NCBI GenBank assembly: GCA_022496205.1
Contig: WTXD01000047.1
Coordinates: 62,001-126,000 of the forward strand
Direction of reading: 5' to 3'
Length of the DNA stretch: 64,000 nt
Source of the DNA: Gloeopeniophorella convolvens
Taxonomy: Eukaryota; Basidiomycota; Agaricomycetes; Russulales
Part shown: piece by piece, positions 57,655 through 64,000 of the stretch
Position numbering within the stretch: the stretch's first letter is position 1
Layout: each line of letters begins with the position of its first letter
Made by a program: the position numbers and the translations under genes
Notes under the pieces: generated by a model
What the model was told of the DNA's origin: nothing
What the model saw: the letters and a program-made list of their open reading frames with translations, nothing else
Database searches by the model: none

Positions 57655-59318
57655 ATGCTAACATCCGCGGACCTAAGCGTACTCCTTGCTCTTACTGTTT
57701 TCTCCGTTGTCATACTGGTTCAACAGTGGCAGCGCAGCAAACCTACAACAGGCACCGCTCCAACTATAGCGGAAGAACGCAAGGTTCGAACGGATGATAA
57801 CGACTTGAACAAAGATCGTCGGCCTGGAGGTGAGCACCCTACATGCTGGCTGTTCGTGCGCCGCCTCGTACTCATCACGGATCCTATCACACAGAATGGG
57901 CTCCAGCTGCCTTCATATACCCCCCTATACCGCCCGTTGAGGAATCGCTAGATCAGATTGCGCCACGTCCTTATCGCCCGTACAAGCCGGGCCGCTACCA
58001 GTCAGCACACTGCACACACACGCGCACGCCTACCTACTAACCTCCCACCCCTATAGTGTGACCATGGGCGTCCGGCCTATGGAATGGGATAGCTGGATCG
58101 AGGTGCGCGCCTTCCCATACACACCCCAGTTTCATGACCCACTGCGCGCAGCTGGACCGCGACTTCCCCGCGTACTATCGCCTCCGCGCTGCGCGCCTCG
58201 CCGAGCGAGGATCGAAGCTCCTGCGCGTGGCGTCCTCCGCCACCGCCGCGGCGCGCGAGCTCGTGCAGGAGCTCGCTGCATTCCTCGTTGCACGCTATCC
58301 GGACGTGTACCGCGTTGTGCGGCGCGATGTAGATGGCACACCTGCTGCACTCGAGATCGTCCCTGTCGGCGTGACGCACGACCTTCAGAACGGGAACCCA
58401 ATGAAAGTGGCGGCGATGCTGTGAGTGCGTGCGTGCGGTATACAGCCCCGAGCTGATAGTCCTGTTGTGTACAGAACGCAGGACGACCTCGCGATCATGA
58501 TCGAGGGTACAGACGGGAAATACTACCTCCAAGGCGGGGCTGTCCTCCTCGCAGGTGCGTTTCACCTGTCCATTGTCCACGCGGCGGCTGCCAACTCACC
58601 CGATTCACACTCGCGCGTTTGCGCACAGGCACCTGGCGCCTCGAAGACAAGATGGGTCTCCCGCTCGACGCGATCCACACGACCGGCCACGTCCCACAAT
58701 GTGCGCGCCCTTGCCCCCCCCCCCCCCCAGTCGCAGCAGCTGACACTGCATGCGCACCCTAAAAGACGAAGAGAAGCTCCAGCCCTCGCTCACGCGCTTC
58801 TTCTGGCGCATGACGCCCCACACGCCCGTCGTGCGAAACAACTGGGCGCTGCAGGTCCTTCCTCCTACTCCATCCCCCGCGCATGGCCCCGCGCCACTTG
58901 AGGAACTCGCGTGGGTAGGAGGCACATATGGCGCGGAGGATCTCCTACACACAGGCGCCCGCCCCGCGCCGCCCGACCCGCTTCCACAGCGCATGCGCCT
59001 CCGTGTTGAGCGCCAGACGCTGCGCCGCCTCCCGCGCACAGGTGCAATCGTGTTTACCATCCGCGTGTACTTGACCCCACTCGACGCGCTCGGCGCGGGC
59101 GAGGTGGGACGGCTGGCAAGCGCGCTGCGTGGTGTGCGCGAGCAGGAAAGCGTATACCGGTGAGTATTCCCCCCGGTGCTCACCACTTTGTGGAGTATGG
59201 AGGCTGATCTTCGGGCAGGCACCGCCGGCAGCAGGACTACGAGGATGCGGCGCTTGCGTGGCTGGACGCGAGGCACCGGGAGGAGGTCGCGCTGGGCGAG
59301 GCCCAGGATGCCGCGTAA
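57655..59318 (+). CDS. Membrane-anchored DUF3445 protein (heme-dependent oxidative N-demethylase-like)
   Basis: Model: join(57655..57829,57895..58000,58057..58102,58152..58420,58475..58554,58629..58700,58766..59159,59219..59318), 413 aa. An N-terminal membrane helix (~7-25) is followed by a hydrophilic linker. The DUF3445 domain (Pfam PF11927) then starts at ~80 with APRPYRPYKPGRY and VTMGVRPMEWDSWIELDRDFPAYYRLRAARL. It continues with ILTQDDLAIMIEG-type, TWRLEDKMGLPLDAIHTTGHVPQY, SLTRFFWRMTPHTPVVRNNW and LPRTGAIVFTIRVYLTPL. Characterised bacterial relatives use heme and O2 to demethylate small amines; the fungal role is unknown. Intron 6 holds a C15 run, and its acceptor (CTAAAAG) was chosen because nearer AGs break the frame. 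Confidence 0.87.
58714..58728 (+). repeat. Homopolymer C15
   Basis: Fifteen C in a row inside intron 6 of the DUF3445 gene, serving as part of the pyrimidine tract. Its length is prone to sequencing error and to polymorphism. Confidence 0.9.
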
Positions 59319-61497
59319 TAAGTCTCGCGGGCTATGCGCGTGGCCTATCATGGGGAGAGGGGGGAATACAGATGTCGATTATTCAAAGGTGTGTGTGTGG
59401 TCAGGGCGCCGCCCGGTCCAGACGCAGGCCGCAGGCGCCCGTCCACACCAGAAATCCAAGGAAGAGTTCCCTGCGATAACATGATGCCGCATTTTTCTAC
59501 CGTGCAGCTCCACAGAGATCAACGGCAAGGCAAATGTCTCCGGCGGCATCGACATAGCGAGGTTGGCCCAGGGCAGCCCAGGGTAGGGAGCAGGGAGCAG
59601 GGATCCGCCGCGGCACCATCAGTGGTCCCACCTCCCCGGCTCGCCCGCCGCCCGCCCGCTTGCAGAAAACGAGGCAGCGCAGCAGCACCACCGTATGTCC
59701 ACCGCCCGTCCCATCGTTCTCCCGAGAATTTCCAGGCAAGTCCTGAGCCGCAGCTGACCGCGCATGCCGACCGCGGCCGTCCTGAAAATACAGCGCGCGC
59801 CCGCGCGTGCAGTCGGGGATGGCGCCATCCCTCCATCTCTTCACATCTGCATCGCCGTGGCCAAGCTACCGAGCGCGGCGCAGGTCCCGAGTCGACGCAA
59901 GCGGACAGTGGTTCAGAGTTCAGTCCGTTCGTGCGAGTTGGAACGCGCACGCACGCACGGTGCATCGATCTGCACCGAGCTCGCCCACGCCTCTCTTCCG
60001 GTCCCCCCTTGAGTACTGCTTGCCGCGCCTGATTGCCCTCATGCACGTAGCTCACGACTCTGAGCCCGCGCATCGACAGCAGACAACGAACACCATGCAA
60101 CGCCCGCTCTGAGCCGAACAAAGCGCACGCTATCGCGGGCGTCTAACGGAGGCCCAGCCCCGCCCGCCCCGGCACGACGTCATCGATCAACGCTTCGTTT
60201 CCTTTATACGCTTCCCCAGGCTTCGCTTCTCGAACTTCTGTTGGATGACGCGCGCTCTCTGCATCACACGTCCTATATGCAGTATGTACGTCCAAGTGAC
60301 CGACCACATGAATGAATGGGCACCGTGCCCAGATGATATGTATGAATATTCATTCATATGTGGGACGCAGCGGGCAGGCTAATCCTGGTGACCACAGCGC
60401 GTAGTTGCAGTAGCCAGCCACGGTCGTGCGTTGGTGCGATAGAGCTAGATAAGGGGACAGGCTCTCTCGTAGGCCATAGGCTTGCGCATCGATGGCGCCT
60501 TGCCAATATTGTGTGGCCTTGCGCGCACTGTATACTTACTGGTCCATGTCCGCTGTATCCATCATGACATGACATGATGAAAGCTGCCGAGGCCCGCCAC
60601 TGCGACCGTGCGCGCGTGCAAATGCCATCTCTGCCCGATATGACCTGCGCTGCAGACAGACGTCCAGACCAATCTGGCAGCGACCTGACACGCCCGCCGT
60701 CCGCACACACGGATCTCGCGAGCGTTGTTAATGTCAGTTCCAGGCCCCTTGAAACACACGCCCCGCGACATCGCCCCATTGATCACATTGTCCGTGTCCC
60801 AGTGCCCGTGTCCATGTTTATGTCGCACGCACGCATCCGCAACAGTAGATCAAACACGACATACAGAGTAGCTCCGGACGGCCGCGCAACCGCCGCCCGC
60901 GCGGCCCTGCCCTTCCAGCGACGTTTCCGCTCCACACCACGAGGCGGGAGCGCGTGCCTGGCCTCTGCGACCTCCGCGTTCCAGACCGCGTCTCCCCGAC
61001 GCCCCTCCCCCCGAACGCACGGACTCACGCCGCGATTTGCTGGACGCCCACTTCCATTCCAACTCAACAAAAAAACCCGTGGCCGATCACGGTCACTCAT
61101 TCACACCCGCTCATTTATCTAACTTGGCTTACTGCGCAACGAACCACCGAGCTTCGGAAGTACACCTGAAAAAAACTGCTGCTGTTTCGATCGACGACGA
61201 CGTGAGTGATTCATGACATGCGCGCGAGGCTGTCGTATGGTAAGATAGTTGCTACTCGACTACTACTAACTAACTGGACACTATACTTATATGGCTACGG
61301 GGGAAGGGTAGAGCCGACATTTTTATCTGGTGGTAAGCACACAGAGCATACAATTGAGTGTGGGGGAAAGAAAATGCGACAGTGGTGAGACGTGTGTGCG
61401 AAATGAAAGGTAATAAAAAAATCCAATCCGAAGTAAACCCCATGAGCAATGCAAGAGATGAGAGCGACAAGATAGCGCCGGCGACCGAGACGAATGA
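59319..61497. other. Convergent gene-poor interval
   Basis: About 2.2 kb between two convergent genes. It contains a near-palindromic AT-rich stretch at ~60340-60360 (ATGAATATTCATTCAT) and a CATGA direct repeat at ~60564-60577. Open frames are short and low in complexity. No RNA gene or mobile element is supported. Confidence 0.5.
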
Positions 61498-63100
61498 TCA
61501 GTACCCGTACCCGCGTCCACCCACGACGGTCTTGGTGCCGTTCGAGGATGGAAGGCTGACGTTCACGCTAACGGGATGAGCATTCGGTGGTGCGTTGGAC
61601 GTGACGCCGACAGGAAGCATCGGTGCGCCGGCCGTGAGTCGGGCAATCTCCTCTCGTGCAGCTACAAGGGCCTCCTGCAAACGCTGATTCTCCTGCGTCA
61701 AAAATTCGTTCTTGGCCTGCAACTGGGAAAGCCACGCCTTTTTGCGCTGGCGGCATTTGAGCGCGGCTTGACGATTGCATGCGTGTGAGAAGCGATGGAA
61801 GTGCGATAACACAAGGAGAAAGATACACACCTTGTCGATTGCGTTCCAAAAAGTTCTTCCGCTTCTCCTCCTCTGTCTCGGGCTTTTTCTGCCCGCCTTT
61901 TTTACCGTTCATCATAGGCGGGGTCGAGCCGTCCACGGGCGATGCCGCGGCATCTTCATCTTCCTCCTCTTCCTCGTCCTCCTCCACCGAGATGGACTCG
62001 CCGCGCTTCGGTCTCCCATTCATCGAACCGCGTGTGCGCTTTGGAAGTGAGGGCTTCGAGTGCTGCGCCGGTGGTGATAAGGACACGTCATACGACTTGC
62101 GCTTCGTGCCGCGTTTGCCTGCGGCAGCCGAAGGAGGACCGTCGTCATCGCCATCCGAGCGACCGGCGCGCTGCGCCTCTTCGCGCTTAGTGAGCTCTTG
62201 GTGAGCCTGCGAGAGAAGGAAAAGCCCGTTGGCAGCAGAGGTGGCAGCAGAGGCGGCAGAGACGGCATACTGCCCATCGCCATTTTGAGCATTACCGTTG
62301 GCGAAGTTCTGTTGTCGCTGCTCATAGTTCGATGGCGGCAGATGCGAGACAGACAGTGGATGCGGCTGGCCGTTAGCTCCGTTGGTAGCAGACGTGTTCG
62401 AGGCAAGCACGCCAGTGATAGCGTTGAGAGTATTCGGGGTGATCGTCGCACCAGACGAATTGTTCATCATGTTGAGGAAAGCTGCAGTGTTTGGGGATGG
62501 TGGTGGGAATGAGACAGGACCCCCAATTAGAGGCGTCAGACCTGTCCCGGGGGTAAGACCAGTGCGTGGAGTGAGCCCGGTGCGGAAGTTGGTGGGGTCG
62601 AAGGCAAGCGGAGTATCACCGTTGGCCTGTTGCGGTCCCGCGAGCATCGCGGGAGAGAGAGGCCCCGCTCTGAGAGAGTTCGATATAGAGGTAGACGAGA
62701 AGCCCCATTGGTACTGGTCGGAGGGAGACGCGATGGAGGCGAGAGGAGGGAGAATGGGTTTTGCTGGGGAGGGAGGGCTGCCGTCACGAGTGCGAGCCGA
62801 GGAAGAGGAGGGCGTCCTGGGGGGGCCGGTGGTGGTACTGTCCTGCTTGGACTGGCTCGAGGTGGATACGGTCGAGTTTCTGCGGATGGGTGACGAGGCA
62901 GAGGAGCGGAGCGAGGAAGGCGGGGCAGGGGCGAAGGACTGCTCAAAGGGATTTGGCTCCAGATCGAAGTTTGATCTGCTCTGTCCCTGGCGGGCAGGGG
63001 GACGCTGCGAGTCAGACTGAGCGTCGGGGGGAGGGAGCTGTGTTTTGGATGTCTTGACGTCAGAGGAGGGGCGGTGTTGCGGGGACTGGCTTCGGGACAT
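61498..63100 (-). CDS. bZIP transcription factor of the Aft1/Atf1/Sko1 type
   Basis: Model: complement(join(61498..61766,61831..63100)), 512 aa. Residues ~45-60 (NFDLEPNPFEQSF) match the Aft1 osmotic-stress (OSA) motif. A Ser/Pro/Thr-rich region follows, with three TGLTP repeats near residue 180. The basic region at ~412-430 (ERNRQAALKCRQRKKAWL, split by the intron) has the N-x2-AA-x-CR pattern of CREB/ATF proteins. The leucine zipper follows (LQAKNEFLTQENQRLQEALV), then a short tail. Relatives are targets of the Hog1/Sty1 stress MAP kinase and bind CRE sites TGACGTCA. Many SP/TP sites fit this. An upstream non-ATG extension stays open but ATG 63100 is the first good start. Confidence 0.93.
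63055..63062. promoter_or_regulatory. Palindromic CRE site TGACGTCA in the start of the bZIP gene
   Basis: A perfect TGACGTCA lies ~40 bp inside the coding region of the ATF/CREB-type gene, overlapping the codons for Asp-Val. It could allow autoregulation; it could also be chance. Confidence 0.35.
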
Positions 63101-64000
63101 GGCGGGAGCGATACAGAATGGGATGGTTTGGTCGGGGCGTTTCGGTACGTCAGAGCTCGTCAAAGTGGAAAGGCGGCGAGTCGCTGCGAGTCGGTATGGA
63201 GGGATTCGAGGCGACTTGGTCAGTCGATGACGGAGGTTGTCTTGGGCCAGGCGAATGACGACGTCTGACGTAGCCTACTATTATATCCCTGGCGGACTTC
63301 CAATCACCTTTCCCCTTTTGCCCGCTCCACCGCCGCCCACCGGCCGGGCTCCACCCCTTCCCCCGGCACTCTCCAGCCTCTCTCCCCATCCTCCCCCCGC
63401 CTCGTTGTCCCCGCCTGACCTTCCACAGGAACAGACGATACCGCATCCCAACATCCCACCCAACCGTTCATGTTCACCCGTCAAGGGCAACTCCCTTGCC
63501 CCCTCTCGCTCGCCCCCCGGCCTTTCCCAGCCCGCTCCTCGGCCGCCACCTCCATCTTTGCCTTTTCCGGAACAGGCTCATCCAGGTCGTGATCGAGATC
63601 GCCGCTGCTTCCCGTCCGATTCGATTCGATCCCTCTCCCCTCGACTCGACTCATCTCCTGCACCACGGAGCAATTCACACCCGCTCCAGCTCTGCACACA
63701 TCGCACCAGCCCCTCCCCTCCGTCCCGGAGCCCCAATGCCCTCGTGCCCCGCCATCCCGCCCACCCCAGAGTCCCCTTGCACCCACCCGCCCGCAACACG
63801 GAACCCGCCCCGAGAATAGCGCACCGCCCTTTCCGTTAGACTGTTCCGTGATGGCATGCCCTGATACGCGCGCACACGCACACACGCACCTAAGTACTTT
63901 CCGCGGTACGGCCCTGCTGCCGCGAACCGCGAACCGCACCGCACGCCGAAAAGGAAAGCGCACAAAAAAGATCGAGAAGCCCCAGCCCCCGCGCCGACCC
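63101..64000. promoter_or_regulatory. Long upstream region of the bZIP gene
   Basis: 900 bp to the window edge. The top strand is C/T-rich (63300-63800), so the bZIP gene strand is purine-rich. A CA repeat lies at ~63870-63890. Open frames here are Pro/Ser-rich and unsupported. The region probably holds the promoter and a long 5' leader. Confidence 0.5.

Noticed and set aside
60340..60360. AT-rich near-palindrome as a replication origin or transposon end
   Set aside because: Only one imperfect copy, no flanking target-site duplication and no neighbouring transposase.
63237..63839. 200-codon Pro-rich plus-strand frame at the right end
   Set aside because: Composition reflects the pyrimidine-rich strand upstream of the bZIP gene; no domain and no conserved pattern.

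Overview
The window is nuclear DNA of a filamentous basidiomycete, most likely an agaricomycete mushroom or wood-decay fungus. The evidence is a GC-rich sequence, genes on both strands split by many 45-100 nt GT-AG introns with CTGAC/CTAAC-like branch sites, and fungal families such as a FlbA-type RGS protein, a C-terminal Zn2Cys6 factor, an Aft1/Atf1-type bZIP, mitofissin and expanded P450s. No genus is claimed. Gene models were built by hand from splice sites and frame closure; each join given closes in frame and ends at a stop.

Layout, left part (0-28.7 kb): the 3' end of an unknown gene; a cytochrome b5-like (MAPR) heme protein; a DEP-DEP-RGS regulator of heterotrimeric G proteins; a gene-poor stretch of about 6 kb; the Hsp90 co-chaperone STI1, preceded by a perfect four-unit heat-shock element; an Ara2-like aldo-keto reductase; a tiny NDUFA4/MLRQ respiratory subunit; a zinc-cluster transcription factor; a second gene-poor stretch (about 4 kb); a long Ser/Pro-rich coiled-coil protein; and an isochorismatase-family hydrolase.

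Middle (29-41 kb): a P450 gene followed by compact housekeeping genes: mitofissin (ATG44), OST2/DAD1, a mitochondrial small-subunit ribosomal protein with an Fe/Mn-SOD fold, the AP-3 mu subunit, hexokinase, and a small unknown TP-rich protein.

Accessory block (41.7-55.7 kb): GDP-L-fucose synthase, a cytosolic trypsin-fold protein with a coiled coil inserted between its His and Ser, two more P450 genes, a 5'-truncated copy of the GDP-fucose synthase gene between them, and two tandem beta-prism-like genes of unknown function. The three P450s share the same 12-exon structure, the same 506-codon length and homologous flanks, so the block records recent segmental duplication and partial loss.

Right part (55.8-64 kb): tRNA-Arg(ACG), mitochondrial ATP synthase subunit d (ATP7), a membrane-anchored DUF3445 (heme-dependent oxidative N-demethylase-like) protein, and an Aft1/Atf1-type bZIP factor with a long GC/pyrimidine-rich 5' region. 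Most candidates for new biology lie in the accessory block: the protease-like protein, the beta-prism pair and the P450 array.
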